From Azospirillum thermophilum (GTDB taxonomy: Bacteria; Pseudomonadota; Alphaproteobacteria; Azospirillales; Azospirillaceae): a DNA stretch of 64,000 nt. The stretch covers positions 1,689,501-1,753,500 of the forward strand of contig NZ_CP029353.1 of the NCBI RefSeq assembly GCF_003130795.1, given 5' to 3'. The notes under the pieces were generated by a model. It saw nothing but the letters and a program-made list of their open reading frames with translations. It searched no databases and had not been told where the DNA came from. Made by a program: the position numbers and the translations under genes. Positions 46,479 to 55,879 of this stretch are shown in pieces. The stretch's first letter is position 1. Every line of letters begins with the position of its first letter.

Positions 46479-47105
46479 TCATCCCTTTCGCGGTGGGGGG
46501 CCGCCCTGCGGCGCCGGCCCGGCGGTGGAGGCGAGGTACTGGGCGGCGGCGCGGACCAGGAATTCCGCCACCGCGAGGTCGCCCAGGTCGCGGTCGGCCC
46601 CGCCCAGCGTGTGGCGCTGCTCCGCATCGATCAGGCCGCAGGCGATCACCTGGGCCGTCAGCCAGGCGCGGTGTTCCGCCTGCGGCACCGCGGCCATCCG
46701 TCCCAGCAGGTCCGAACAGGCGGGGTCGATCGCCGCGAGGCCCGGACGGTCCGCCAGCACATAGGCGCCCTCGTTCGGCGGCGGCGGCGCGCCGGTGTAG
46801 CCGCGCGCCAGCAGCGCCGTCTCCAGCGCCAGCCGGAAGGCGGTGTGGCGCGGCCGGGCGCGGCGGCGCAGGCGCAGCGTCATCATGGTGAAGAGCTGGG
46901 CCACCGCCTCCGCCTGATCGGCCGGCACCTGGTCGAGGATGTCGATGATCTCGGCGGTGACGGCGTTGCGCGGCCGCGGCCGGCCCGGCCGCACCACGGA
47001 GGTGGCGAAGACGGCGATCAATGTGCGCAACGCATCCACCTGCTCGTCTGCGGTGATGCGGCCGACGTTGCCGGGATCGAAGGGGGGCGATTGGGGGGAG
47101 GGCAT
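46479..47105 (-). CDS. uncharacterised 208-residue protein
   Basis: A 208-residue protein with helical character (LRTLIAVFATSVVRPG, AEAVAQLFTMMTLRLRRRAR, LAVAEFLVRAAAQYLAS). No signal peptide, membrane helix or catalytic motif is visible and no family was recognised. Start ATG 47105 with GGAG upstream. It is upstream of the PRPP synthetase-like gene with a 135-base gap. Confidence 0.6.
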   Translation of the reverse strand: MPSPQSPPFDPGNVGRITADEQVDALRTLIAVFATSVVRPGRPRPRNAVTAEIIDILDQVPADQAEAVAQLFTMMTLRLRRRARPRHTAFRLALETALLARGYTGAPPPPNEGAYVLADRPGLAAIDPACSDLLGRMAAVPQAEHRAWLTAQVIACGLIDAEQRHTLGGADRDLGDLAVAEFLVRAAAQYLASTAGPAPQGGPPPRKG

Positions 47106-47232
47106 CGGTGCGGCGCTCCGGAAAAGGCGGCCTCTTCCCGAGATGGGCAGGGCGGCGGCGGGGCGGAAGCCTCCCTCCCCTCCCGGCTACGCCCGTCCGC
47201 GCCGGGAACTCCGCCGGCCGCCGCCGCCCCGG

Positions 47233-47598
47233 TCAGTTGGCGCCGGGCGCGTCGCTGTCGAGCGGGCGCCAGGACTCGCCCGACAGGGACCCCGGATAGG
47301 CGCTGCTCGCCGGGTTGCCCCGCCGCGACATCGCCTCCGTCCGGTTGTTGGCCGGCGACGCCGCCTGTCCCGTGCTGCGCGAGGCCGGGGCGGAGGAGCC
47401 CGACGCGGAGGAGCCGTCCGGCGCCCCCGTGCCGCCGGCCGTCGCTCCGCTGCCCTGCCCGCTGCCCTGCCCGCCGGTCTGGCCGCCGGTCTGCCCGCCG
47501 GCCTGGCCTTCCGGCGCCCCGCCGAGCCCGCCCATGTCGCTGCAGGCGCCCAGCCCGAGCAGGGCCAGCGCCGCCACCGCCGTGATCCCGTAGCGCAT
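47233..47598 (-). CDS. small low-complexity lipoprotein
   Basis: A 121-residue protein with a type II signal peptide (MRYGITAVAALALLGLGAC) whose lipobox is LGAC, C19 being the predicted lipidated residue. The mature part is a glycine/glutamine repeat (GGQTGGQTGGQGSGQGSG) followed by Ser/Ala-rich sequence. It is likely outer-membrane associated. No family was recognised. GGAAAGGGA precedes ATG 47598. It is divergent from corA. Confidence 0.65.
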   Translation of the reverse strand: MRYGITAVAALALLGLGACSDMGGLGGAPEGQAGGQTGGQTGGQGSGQGSGATAGGTGAPDGSSASGSSAPASRSTGQAASPANNRTEAMSRRGNPASSAYPGSLSGESWRPLDSDAPGAN

Positions 47599-47743
47599 CG
47601 TTCCCGTCCCTTTCCTTATCGTCGCGGTCGTGCTTCGACCCTGTGCCGCCCCAACAGCGGCGCCGGGCGGTCGTCGCGCGACCATCGACGGAAGGCCGCG
47701 GCCCGTCCTAAAGTGCGCGACCCAACGACCTGCCGCGCTCCGA

Positions 47744-48772
47744 ATGACCGACCAGCCCTCCCCCCATTCCCCGCACGGGTCCGTGCGCAACGTCATCGTC
47801 GCCAGCGCCGCCTATTGCGACGGCCGCCGGGTCGCCGACGTGCCGATCGCCGAGGCCGGGCGCTGGGCCGCGACCGAGGGGCACTTCGTCTGGATCGGCC
47901 TGCTGGAGCCGGACGAGGCGCTGCTGATGGAGGTGAAGAACCAGTTCGGCCTGCACGAGCTGGCGGTGGAGGACGCGCTGCACGCCCACCAGCGCCCGAA
48001 GCTGGACGTCTATGGCGACAGCCTCTTCATGGTGCTGCGCACGGCCCGCCTGGGCGAGGAGCCGCTGGACGGGGGACGGCTGGTGCTGGGCGAGACGCAT
48101 GTCTTCGCCGGCCCCGGCTATGTCGTCACGGTGCGGCACGGCGCCTCCACCTCCTATTCGCCGGTGCGGGCGCGGTGCGAGAGCACGCCCAGGCTGCTGC
48201 GCCACGGCGAGGACTTCGTCGTCTATGCCGTGATGGACTATGTGGTGGACTGCTACGGCCCGGTGCTGGACGAGATGGCCGCGGTGATCGACGGCATGGA
48301 GGACACGCTGCTCGTCCGCCAGCCGACGATGGCGGAGGTCGAGCGGGTCCACCAGCTCCGCCGCGACCTGGAGCGGCTGCGCCGCGCCGCCTCGCCGCTG
48401 CTGGAGGTGTGCTCGCGGCTGGAGCGGTTCGAGCTGCCGATCATCGACGCGGAGATGCGGCCCTATTACCGCGACGTGCAGGACCACGTCATCCGCGTGA
48501 ACGAGCAGATCGGCTCGCTGCGCGAGTTCTTGTCCTTCACCTTCGAGACGAGCATGGTTCTGGCCGCCGCGCGGCAGAACGACGTGACGCGCCGGCTCGC
48601 CGCCTGGGCCGCCATCCTGGCGGTGCCGACGGCGATCGCCGGGCTCTACGGCATGAATTTCGAGCATATGCCGGAGCTGCACTGGCGCTACGGCTATCCG
48701 GCGGTGCTGGTGCTGATCGCGGTGGTGTGCGGCACGCTGTACCGCCGCTTCCGCAAGATCGGCTGGCTGTGA
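47744..48772 (+). CDS. CorA-family divalent cation transporter
   Basis: A 342-residue CorA-type channel protein for Mg2+ or Co2+. The long N-terminal alpha/beta domain is followed by helices and the C-terminal pair of membrane segments with the family signature YGMNFEHMPE before the last helix (residues about 304-313). Start ATG 47744. The downstream small gene overlaps or abuts its stop. Ion specificity cannot be read from the sequence. Confidence 0.9.
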   Translation: MTDQPSPHSPHGSVRNVIVASAAYCDGRRVADVPIAEAGRWAATEGHFVWIGLLEPDEALLMEVKNQFGLHELAVEDALHAHQRPKLDVYGDSLFMVLRTARLGEEPLDGGRLVLGETHVFAGPGYVVTVRHGASTSYSPVRARCESTPRLLRHGEDFVVYAVMDYVVDCYGPVLDEMAAVIDGMEDTLLVRQPTMAEVERVHQLRRDLERLRRAASPLLEVCSRLERFELPIIDAEMRPYYRDVQDHVIRVNEQIGSLREFLSFTFETSMVLAAARQNDVTRRLAAWAAILAVPTAIAGLYGMNFEHMPELHWRYGYPAVLVLIAVVCGTLYRRFRKIGWL

Positions 48773-48825
48773 CGCCCCTGGGCCGCACCGGCCGGATCAA
48801 TCTCTTCACCTGGGTGAGCGACGCG

Positions 48826-49221
48826 ATGAAGGACCCGAAGGAAACGCTGCACCATCTGCTCGACTCCTACCTGCGCTGCCCGACCGAGGGGGCGCGCATG
48901 GACCTGGAACAGGCCTTGCGGAGCTATCAGACCGACTGGATCCGCGCCCGCGCCGGCAGCGACGCCCCCGCCGCCGAGCCGGCCCGGGGGGCGCGACCGG
49001 CGGCGAAACCGAAGTTCCCCATCGCCGCCGCCGACCTGGAGGTGCTGCGGCGGATGGCGGACGGCTGGACGCCGACCATCGGCGAGGTGACGCGCTGGGC
49101 CTGGTTCGAGAACCGCGAGCTGGTCGAGCTGCAGCCCAACCCGGAGGGCAGCGGGCCGGAGGTCATGCGCCTCGCCCCGGCGGGCTGGGCCGCCGTCGGC
49201 CGGACGCCGCCGCAGGGCTGA
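48826..49221 (+). CDS. small uncharacterised protein downstream of corA
   Basis: A 131-residue protein (from ATG 48826; a GTG at 48769 overlapping the corA stop would add 19 residues and is a real alternative). The N-terminal part KDPKETLHHLLDSYLRCPTE is helical and the C-terminal half has a WAWFENRELVELQPNPEG stretch. A proline/alanine linker lies between them. No family was recognised. Coupling to corA is plausible. Confidence 0.55.
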   Translation: MKDPKETLHHLLDSYLRCPTEGARMDLEQALRSYQTDWIRARAGSDAPAAEPARGARPAAKPKFPIAAADLEVLRRMADGWTPTIGEVTRWAWFENRELVELQPNPEGSGPEVMRLAPAGWAAVGRTPPQG

Positions 49222-49255
49222 CGCCCAGGCGGACCGGCGCGGGCGGGCCGGCGGC

Positions 49256-50389
49256 TCAGTTCGTCGCCGGCAGGGCGAAGATCTGGCCGGGATAGATCAG
49301 GTCGGGGTCTCGGATCTGGCTGCGGTTCGCCTGGTAGATCGTCGTGTAGAGCACCCCGTCGCCGTAGGTGCGGCGGGCGATGCGCCACAGGCTGTTGCCC
49401 GGCTGGACCACCACGCTCTTGCCGTCGGTCAGGCTGGCGGCGAGGGCCGCAGGAACGGCGGTGACCTGTACGGGAAGCTCGATCCGCGCCGTGACCTTGC
49501 CGGCCTCGCCGAGCTGGTCGGCGCGCAGGGTGTAGAGGCCGGGATCGATGACCCGTTCCGGGCTGAGACGCCAGCGGCCCTTTGGATCGCTGTAGGCGCG
49601 TCCGACCAGGATGTTGTCGAGATAGAGCTGCACCGTGGCCCCGGGCCGCGCCTGCCCGCCGAGCGCCACGCGGCCCGCGGCGTCGTAGTCCATGGTTTCC
49701 ACCGAGACGCCGCCCGGCGGCACCGGCGCGCCCTGCTCCGCCCCGGCCGGGACCGGCGGCGCCTGCAGGAGGGAGCTGCCGCCCATGGCGACGCCCGCCC
49801 CCGGCGGCGGCGGGTCGCGCGGCACCGCGACGGCGAGCGCGCCCGTCGTCCCCGCGGCGGCGGTGCCGGCGGCGGGCCGGTCCGGCACCACGGCGACGAC
49901 CAGCCTGTCGGCGGCGAGCGTCTGTCCGTCGGTCCGGGTCTCGCTCAGCGACAGCTCGCGCGTGCCCGGCGCCAGCGGATCGTCCGGCAGGAGAACCCAT
50001 TCGCCGCGCGCATCGGCCTTGGCGGTGCCGAGGACCCGCGCGCCGTCGCGCACCGTGACCGAGGAGCCCGGCGCCGCCCGCCCGGCGATGACGGCCGATC
50101 CGTCCGGCGCGATCCGCACCACGTCGAAGGAGGGACCGGCGGGCGGCTGCGCCGCGGGGGACGCCGGCTGCGATGCCGCGGCCTGGGCGGGCGCGGAGCC
50201 GGCGGAGGGCGGCTGGAGGGGCGGCTGGGAGGCCGGCCGGGAAGCAGCGGCGCCGGCGGCCGGTCCGGCGGCGCCGTCCGGCATCGCCGCCGGTCGCTGC
50301 CACAGGGCATAGCCGGCGCCTGCGGCGATCGCCGCCGCCGCCAGGCCGCCCAACAGGATGTTGCGCTTCACCGTCGCACCCGCCGTCAC
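49256..50389 (-). CDS. LysM-domain exported protein
   Basis: A 377-residue protein with an N-terminal membrane anchor or signal (residues about 10-30, ILLGGLAAAAIAAGAGYAL). A long Ala/Pro-rich linker leads to Ig/bacterial-adhesin-like repeats of the type GRAAPGSSVTVRDGARVLGT, and a C-terminal LysM domain (about 325-375) with VQPGNSLWRIARRTYGDG and LIYPGQIFALPA. It probably binds peptidoglycan. Start ATG 50389. Function beyond wall binding is unknown. Confidence 0.85.
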   Translation of the reverse strand: MTAGATVKRNILLGGLAAAAIAAGAGYALWQRPAAMPDGAAGPAAGAAASRPASQPPLQPPSAGSAPAQAAASQPASPAAQPPAGPSFDVVRIAPDGSAVIAGRAAPGSSVTVRDGARVLGTAKADARGEWVLLPDDPLAPGTRELSLSETRTDGQTLAADRLVVAVVPDRPAAGTAAAGTTGALAVAVPRDPPPPGAGVAMGGSSLLQAPPVPAGAEQGAPVPPGGVSVETMDYDAAGRVALGGQARPGATVQLYLDNILVGRAYSDPKGRWRLSPERVIDPGLYTLRADQLGEAGKVTARIELPVQVTAVPAALAASLTDGKSVVVQPGNSLWRIARRTYGDGVLYTTIYQANRSQIRDPDLIYPGQIFALPATN

Positions 50390-50509
50390 GGTCCTACCCT
50401 GCCTTGCCGCCGGAGAAATCCCGGCGGCGTCAACTGTACCAGAAGGAGGTGCGCCGACAGAACAGCCGCATCGGGCTGAATGGGCAGCCCCAAAGAACGC
50501 GGACCGTCC

Positions 50510-51444
50510 TCACTCCTTCGGCGGCACGCTCAGCAGGTAGGCGGCGATGGCCGAGCGGTCCTCCGCCGTCAGCTTGGAGGTCGAATTGCGGATCACCTCG
50601 CCCATCGCGCCGCCCGCCACGTCGCCGTCCGGCGTCAGGCCGAGTTCGAGCAGCAGCGTGATGTCGCCGGGCGTCCAGTCGCCGATCCCCTCGGTCTTGT
50701 GCGCGGTGATGTTGGGCACCTCGTCGCCGTCCGGCCCCTCGGGGTTGCCGGCGAGATAGCGGTCGGCGTCGAGCCCGCCGAGCAGCGTGCGCGGGCTGTG
50801 GCATTCGGCGCAGTGGCCCAGCGCGTCGACCAGATAGCGGCCGCGGTTCCATTCCGGCGGCTTGCCGGGATCGTCCGGCACCGGGCCGGGGGTCAGGTAC
50901 ATCGCCTGCCAGACCGGGACGAGGAAGCGCCAGGAGAAGGGCGGCCAGACGTCGTGCGCCTTGTTCACCGCTTCGGACGGCGGCTGGGCGAACAGATAGG
51001 CCTTGAGGTCCAGCAGGTCGCGGTCGGTCATCCGCGTGTAGCTGGCATAGGGGAAGACCGGGAAGAGCGAGGCGCCGTCCGGCCGCTTGCCCTTGCGGAA
51101 GGCGCGGATGAAGTCGGCGTCCGTCCAGCGGCCGATGCCGCGTTCGGGATGCGGCGTGATGTTGGGCGAATAGAAGGTGCCGAAGGGCGTCGCCAGCCCC
51201 CGCCCGCCGGCCAGCGGCGTCCCGCCGTTCTTCTCGTCCGTATGGCAGCCGAGGCAGCCGGCGGCGCGGAACAGGTAGGCGCCGCGGCCGACCGGATCGC
51301 CGGACCGCGGATCCGCAGCCACCGGCACGGCCGGCTCCGCGGGCGCGGCGGGGGAGACTGGGCGAAGGCCCCGCCGGCCGTCCCGAGGACGACCGGCAGG
51401 ACCAGGGCAAGACGTCGGGCAAGACGTCGGGCGGGACGCCGCAT
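50510..51444 (-). CDS. diheme c-type cytochrome, split by an apparent -1 frameshift
   Basis: The start at 51444 gives an excellent signal peptide (RLALVLPVVLGTAGGAFAQ) and then loses frame at the GGGGG run 51350-51354. The downstream frame carries two heme sites, CLGCH and CAECH, with the surrounding cytochrome c pattern (GGRGLATPFGTFYSPNITPH, LKAYLFAQPPSE, the second domain ending LSVPPKE). One more base in that run gives a 311-residue exported diheme protein. It lies six bases downstream of the cytochrome c' gene, so they are one electron-transfer operon. Confidence 0.85.
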
Positions 51445-51450
51445 GGCGGA

Positions 51451-51939
51451 TCAGTTCTTCTTGACGCGGAAGTCCTCGTGGCAGCTTCCGCAGGTCTTGG
51501 AGGTGGCCGCCAGCGCCTGGGCGACCTGGGTGCGGTCGCCGCCCCTGGTGGCCTCGACCAGCTTCTCGACCGCCGGACGCATGGCGGTCCAGCGCTGCTC
51601 GGCGGTGCCCCAGCTCGCCCACAGCTCGGGCTTGGCGGCGCTGTCGGCGACGCCGACGGCGGTGCCCTGCGGGAAGATCCCCTTCGGATCCATCTTGGCG
51701 ACCGAGGCGACGGCCTCCGCCCCGGCCGCGGCGTCGGCGGCGGTGGCGCCCTCGTTCTTCACGAACTTGGAGATGGCCTGCATGCCGCCGCCCATCTTCT
51801 TCATCGACTGCTGGCGCTCCTTCACCTGGGCAGCCGGGTCGGCGGCCGGGTCGGCGGCGGAGACCGCCCCGGACAGGCCGACGACGAGAAGTGCGGAAAC
51901 GGAAGCGGCCGCAAGGGCGTTGACGACGCGCAGGCTCAT
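51451..51939 (-). CDS. cytochrome c' / c556 family protein
   Basis: A 162-residue protein with a signal peptide (residues 1-29, ending AVSA) and a four-helix cytochrome c' domain. The single heme site is CGSCH near the C-terminus (ATSKTCGSCHEDFRVKKN). Cytochromes of this family bind NO or CO or shuttle electrons. It precedes a diheme cytochrome c gene in the same operon. Confidence 0.9.
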   Translation of the reverse strand: MSLRVVNALAAASVSALLVVGLSGAVSAADPAADPAAQVKERQQSMKKMGGGMQAISKFVKNEGATAADAAAGAEAVASVAKMDPKGIFPQGTAVGVADSAAKPELWASWGTAEQRWTAMRPAVEKLVEATRGGDRTQVAQALAATSKTCGSCHEDFRVKKN

Positions 51940-52119
51940 GTGATCCCTCCCGATGCGATGAAAGCCCTGGATGATTGGCGGTCGCGCGAACGGCCGCTGC
52001 AGGGGTGGACGACGGACGTCCGTCCGTTATTCCATGATGAGAGATGAAAATGTCCGCGGGCCGATCAATTCGCCGAACCGCATAGGATGGCCGGCCCCAT
52101 CGGCAAGAAAGGGTGAGCG

Positions 52120-52704
52120 ATGAAGATCCCCAGCTCCGTCTGCGTGTATTGCGGCGCCTCCAGCCGCGTCGCCGACATCCACAAGCAGGCCGCCCATGCG
52201 CTGGGCGACGGGCTCGGGCGGCGCGGCATCCGGCTGGTCTACGGCGGCGGCCGGGTCGGGCTGATGGGCATCGTCGCCGACGCCGCGCTGGCGGCCGGCG
52301 GCGAGGTGGTCGGCATCATCCCCGAGCACATCCAGTCGGCCGAGGTGGAGCACACCGGCCTGACCGAGCTGCACGTCGTCGACAGCATGCACACCCGCAA
52401 GCGCATGATGGCCGAGCAGTCGGACGCCTTCGTCGTGCTGCCGGGCGGACTCGGAACGCTGGACGAGGCGTTCGAGATCCTGACCTGGCGCCAGCTCCAG
52501 CTCCACGACAAGCCGATCCTGATCGCCGACGTGGACGGATACTGGCGCCCCCTGCTGGCGCTGATCGACCACATGGTGGCCGAGGGATTCGCCCGGATCG
52601 ACCGCAGCCGGCTCTATCGCGTGGTCGACCATATCGACGACGTCTTCACCGCGCTGGAGGAACAGCCGGACCCGGCGGTTCCCATCCAGCCGCGCAAGCT
52701 GTGA
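52120..52704 (+). CDS. LOG-family (TIGR00730) nucleotide 5'-monophosphate phosphoribohydrolase
   Basis: A 194-residue Rossmann-fold protein with the family signature PGGLGTLDE at residues 108-116 and VYCGASSRV at the N-terminus, plus MAEQSDAFVVLPGG. LOG proteins hydrolyse nucleotide monophosphates, some of them cytokinin ribotides; in plant-associated bacteria a cytokinin link is possible but not shown by the sequence. Start ATG 52120. Confidence 0.92.
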   Translation: MKIPSSVCVYCGASSRVADIHKQAAHALGDGLGRRGIRLVYGGGRVGLMGIVADAALAAGGEVVGIIPEHIQSAEVEHTGLTELHVVDSMHTRKRMMAEQSDAFVVLPGGLGTLDEAFEILTWRQLQLHDKPILIADVDGYWRPLLALIDHMVAEGFARIDRSRLYRVVDHIDDVFTALEEQPDPAVPIQPRKL

Positions 52705-52794
52705 AGGCGCGCCGGGCCCACTGGTCTTACCACTGGCCTTCGGTTCCACTTGTCGTGCGACATTGGGACCTGCGGGCTCGCCGCAGCTTTCTTT

Positions 52795-52819
52795 CCTGAT
52801 CAGGCCAGTGCTATATAAC
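52795..52819 (+). promoter_or_regulatory. candidate icd promoter with CCTGATCAGG palindrome
   Basis: About 140 bases upstream of icd a -10-like TATATAAC (52812-52819) is preceded by a 10-base palindrome CCTGATCAGG (52795-52804), which may be a regulator site at the spacer. A good -35 was not found. Confidence 0.35.
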
Positions 52820-52953
52820 GCCGATTCATTTCCGCCCGGGGTACCGGGGGAGCGTCTCGCGACGGCTTTCCCGGCAACAAGCGTTCGCTGGATAACGCGC
52901 CCGGCACCGTAGGAAAGACAACGCCCTTACCCGTTCGGGGAGATCTCGCACCC

Positions 52954-54177
52954 ATGACCAAGATTAAGGTAGCCAATCCGGTCGTCGAGCTCGACGGCGA
53001 CGAGATGACGCGCATCATCTGGCAGTTCATCAAAGACAAGCTGATCCTGCCCTACCTCGACATCGACCTGAAGTACTACGACCTGGGCATCGAGAACCGC
53101 GATGCGACCGACGACAGGGTTACGGTCGAGTCGGCCAACGCCATCAAGCAGTACGGCGTCGGCGTGAAGTGCGCGACCATCACCCCGGACGAGGCGCGGG
53201 TGAAGGAGTTCAACCTCAAGAAGATGTGGAAGTCGCCGAACGGCACCATCCGCAACATCCTGGGCGGCACCGTCTTCCGCGAGCCGATCGTCTGCTCGAA
53301 CGTCCCGCGCTACGTGCCGGGCTGGACGAAGCCGATCATCATCGGCCGCCACGCCTTCGGCGACCAGTACAAGGCCACCGACTTCGTCGTGCCGGGCGCC
53401 GGCAAGCTGTCGATCAAGTGGACCCCGGCCGAGGGCGGCGAGGGCATCGAGCACGAGGTGTTCGACTTCCCGAGCGCCGGCGTCGCCATGGGCATGTACA
53501 ACCTGGACGAGTCGATCGAGGGCTTCGCCCACTCCAGCTTCATGTACGGGCTGGAGCGCGGCTACTCGGTCTACCTGTCGACCAAGAACACGATCCTGAA
53601 GGCCTATGACGGCCGCTTCAAGGACATCTTCCAGAAGGTCTTCGACGAGACCTACGCCGCCCAGTTCAAGGCGAAGGGCCTCGTCTACGAGCACCGCCTG
53701 ATCGACGACATGGTCGCCTCGGCCCTGAAGTGGGAGGGCGGCTTCGTCTGGGCCTGCAAGAACTACGACGGCGACGTGGAGTCCGACGTGGTGGCGCAGG
53801 GCTTCGGCTCGCTGGGCCTGATGACCTCGGTGCTGGTGACGCCGGACGGCAAGACCGTCGAGGCCGAGGCCGCCCACGGCACGGTGACCCGCCATTACCG
53901 CGAGCACCAGAAGGGCAAGGAGACCTCGACCAACCCGATCGCCTCGATCTACGCCTGGACGCAGGGCCTGGCCTACCGCGGCAAGTTCGACGACACCCCG
54001 GACGTCGTGAAGTTCGCCCAGACGCTGGAGCGCGTCTGCGTCGAGACGGTCGAGTCCGGCTACATGACCAAGGACCTCGCCATCCTGATCGGCCCGGAGC
54101 AGCCCTGGCTGACCACCAAGCAGTTCCTCGACAAGCTGGACGAGAACCTGCAGAAGAAGATGGCCGCCTGGTCCTGA
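52954..54177 (+). CDS. icd: NADP-dependent isocitrate dehydrogenase (monomer size 45 kDa type)
   Basis: A 407-residue enzyme of the TCA cycle that converts isocitrate to 2-oxoglutarate. Motifs include [40 protein letters not shown] and [20 protein letters not shown]. The sequence resembles the eukaryotic-like homodimeric IDH group. Start ATG 52954. It is followed by a strong terminator. A second, different-type dehydrogenase occurs at 58180-59625. Confidence 0.95.
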   Translation: MTKIKVANPVVELDGDEMTRIIWQFIKDKLILPYLDIDLKYYDLGIENRDATDDRVTVESANAIKQYGVGVKCATITPDEARVKEFNLKKMWKSPNGTIRNILGGTVFREPIVCSNVPRYVPGWTKPIIIGRHAFGDQYKATDFVVPGAGKLSIKWTPAEGGEGIEHEVFDFPSAGVAMGMYNLDESIEGFAHSSFMYGLERGYSVYLSTKNTILKAYDGRFKDIFQKVFDETYAAQFKAKGLVYEHRLIDDMVASALKWEGGFVWACKNYDGDVESDVVAQGFGSLGLMTSVLVTPDGKTVEAEAAHGTVTRHYREHQKGKETSTNPIASIYAWTQGLAYRGKFDDTPDVVKFAQTLERVCVETVESGYMTKDLAILIGPEQPWLTTKQFLDKLDENLQKKMAAWS

Positions 54178-54206
54178 CGCACCGGCGGGGCTCTTCGAAC
54201 GAACGA

Positions 54207-54237
54207 GCGGGGCGCTTCGGCGCCCCGCTTTTTCTTT
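54207..54237 (+). terminator. strong Rho-independent terminator of icd
   Basis: GCGGGGCGC-TTCG-GCGCCCCGC (54207-54215 with 54220-54228) with a stable TTCG tetraloop is followed by TTTTTCTTT. It is a textbook intrinsic terminator 30 bases after icd. Confidence 0.95.
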
Positions 54238-54242
54238 GCCCT

Positions 54243-54284
54243 GATGATGGCGCCCCGATGATGGCGCCCCGATGATGGCGCCCG
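54243..54284. repeat. 14-base tandem repeat, three copies
   Basis: GATGATGGCGCCCC is repeated directly three times (54243, 54257, 54271; the last ends CCCG), just after the icd terminator and before the stop of the next gene on the opposite strand. It is a small slippage-type tandem repeat. Confidence 0.9.
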
Positions 54285-54286
54285 TC

Positions 54287-54772
54287 TCAGGTGGCAGGCG
54301 GCGGCTTGCGCAGCATCCTCAGCAGGACGGTCGCCAGCGGCACGATCAGGCCGGGAAGGGCGGCGTCCAGCGGATGGCGCAACGCATTGCCGATCCCGGC
54401 GACCTCCGCCCCGGCGGTCCGCGCCTCGGCGGCCACGGCGTCGAGCGCTGCGCGATGCACCTCCAGGGCGACCTCCAGCTCGCGCCCCGGCCCCATCCGG
54501 GCGGCGACCAGCAGCAGCAGGAGGGCGAGCAGCATGGCCGCCGCCCCGACCGCCGCCGCGGCCCCGATGGGGCCCCAGATCCGCTCCAGCGCGAGATAGG
54601 CCGCAACGCCCAGCATCACCAGCCCGAAGGCGGCGACCAGACCGGCCAGCGCGGCAAGGCCCGACCGGGCGATCAGATGCCGGAGATGGATGTCGGCGAT
54701 GAGCCTGTCGGCCCGCCACAGGACGTGCAGGTTCCGGGTCAGGCGGTCGAAGACCGCGGGGGACGGAATCAT
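54287..54772 (-). CDS. small membrane protein, holin/DUF-type
   Basis: A 161-residue protein with two strong hydrophobic segments (about 38-60 and 68-92, GLVMLGVAAYLALERIWGPI and AAMLLALLLLLVAARM) and a further hydrophobic patch near the C-terminus. It looks like the phage-holin-family/DUF1469-like membrane proteins that often follow ElaB/YqjD-like genes. Start ATG 54772 overlaps the upstream gene by four bases. Function unknown. Confidence 0.7.
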   Translation of the reverse strand: MIPSPAVFDRLTRNLHVLWRADRLIADIHLRHLIARSGLAALAGLVAAFGLVMLGVAAYLALERIWGPIGAAAAVGAAAMLLALLLLLVAARMGPGRELEVALEVHRAALDAVAAEARTAGAEVAGIGNALRHPLDAALPGLIVPLATVLLRMLRKPPPAT

Positions 54773-55107
54773 GATCGCAGGACTCCCCAGACGCGCCCGA
54801 CGGCGATGCCCAGCAGGAAGGCCCCGGCGACCGCCGCCAGCGGGTGCCGGGCGATGACCGCCTCCGCCTCCCCGCCGGCGTCGGACAGCGTGTCACGCAG
54901 TTCGGCGAGCAGGCGTCCGGCTTCGGCGGCTTCGGCGGCTTCGGCGGCTTCGGTTCCGGATGGGGCTTCGGGCGGAGGTTCGGACGGAAGCTCCTGCCCG
55001 GCGGACGGTTCGGGGGCGAGCGGCGGGTCGGGCCGGGCGACCGCCAGCCGTTCCAGCTCCGCCTTCAGCGAGCCGAGCTCCGCATGGACCCGATGGTGCC
55101 GCAGCAT
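54769..55107 (-). CDS. ElaB/YqjD-like small membrane-anchored protein
   Basis: A 112-residue protein from ATG 55107 (GGGGGAGG upstream). It has a helical N-terminus (RHHRVHAELGSLKAELERLA), a Pro/Glu linker with an EAA repeat (EAAEAAEAAEAG), and a C-terminal hydrophobic helix preceded by HPLAAVAGAFLLGIAVG, as in the DUF883/ElaB family. E. coli homologues anchor ribosomes to the membrane in stationary phase. The family call is suggestive, not firm. Confidence 0.65.
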   Translation of the reverse strand: MLRHHRVHAELGSLKAELERLAVARPDPPLAPEPSAGQELPSEPPPEAPSGTEAAEAAEAAEAGRLLAELRDTLSDAGGEAEAVIARHPLAAVAGAFLLGIAVGRVWGVLRS

Positions 55108-55276
55108 GGCCGAGCCTCCCCCCTCCGTCGGACGGGACACGGCGATCTTAACCCTGGCCGTGCGGGGACGCGTTGACGTGCGTCAAGCGCCGCCGCCCCC
55201 ACCTCTTTTCAGAACCGCCGCCGCCCCCAAATGGTTGAGGCGGTACGACACGACGGAGACGGAGGCGGAGAGGGAG

Positions 55277-55879
55277 ATGACGGGGATCGACGGAACGGCG
55301 GCGGCGCTGCGGCGGGTGATGGATCGGCTGACGGACGAACGGCCGAGCCTGGAGCAGCTCGTCGAGCATCTCGGCGACCGCGCCCCGGCCTTCCTGCTGC
55401 TGACCCTGGCGATCCCGGCGCTGGTGCCCAGCCCCGGCCTGCCGGCCGGATTCCTGTTCGGCAGCCTGCTGGCGGTGGTGGCGGCCCAGATGGTGGTCGG
55501 CTACGACGCGCTGCGCATCCCCGGCTGGATCGGCCGGCGCCGGGTCAGGCGCAGCCTGCTGCACGCCGTCGTCGGCAAGGCCGCCCCGGTGATCGAGCGG
55601 GTGGAGGCGAGGCTGCGGACGCGTTCCCCGGCGCTGACGCGGGACACGGTGCGACGCCCGCTGGGGGTCGTGATTCTGCTGATGGGGGTTCTGATCGCCC
55701 TGCCGATCCCCTTCGGCAACACGCTGCCGGCGCTTGCCGTGCTGGTGATCGCCATGGGGCTGCTGGCGCGCGACGGGCTGGCGGTCGCCACCGGTCTCGG
55801 GATCAGCGCCGTCGCGACGGCGGTCTCCGTCGCGCTGGTCGTCGGCACCTGGAAGGCGGCCGGGACCCTTCTCGTGTGA
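55277..55879 (+). CDS. ExoD-like exopolysaccharide synthesis protein
   Basis: A 200-residue protein with an ExoD domain: helical cytoplasmic N-terminus, then hydrophobic segments (AFLLLTLAIPALVPSPGLPA, GVVILLMGVLIALPIPFGNT, ALAVLVIAMGLLARDG). ExoD is linked to exopolysaccharide production and symbiosis in Sinorhizobium; its mechanism is unknown. AGGGAG precedes ATG 55277. Confidence 0.85.
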   Translation: MTGIDGTAAALRRVMDRLTDERPSLEQLVEHLGDRAPAFLLLTLAIPALVPSPGLPAGFLFGSLLAVVAAQMVVGYDALRIPGWIGRRRVRRSLLHAVVGKAAPVIERVEARLRTRSPALTRDTVRRPLGVVILLMGVLIALPIPFGNTLPALAVLVIAMGLLARDGLAVATGLGISAVATAVSVALVVGTWKAAGTLLV

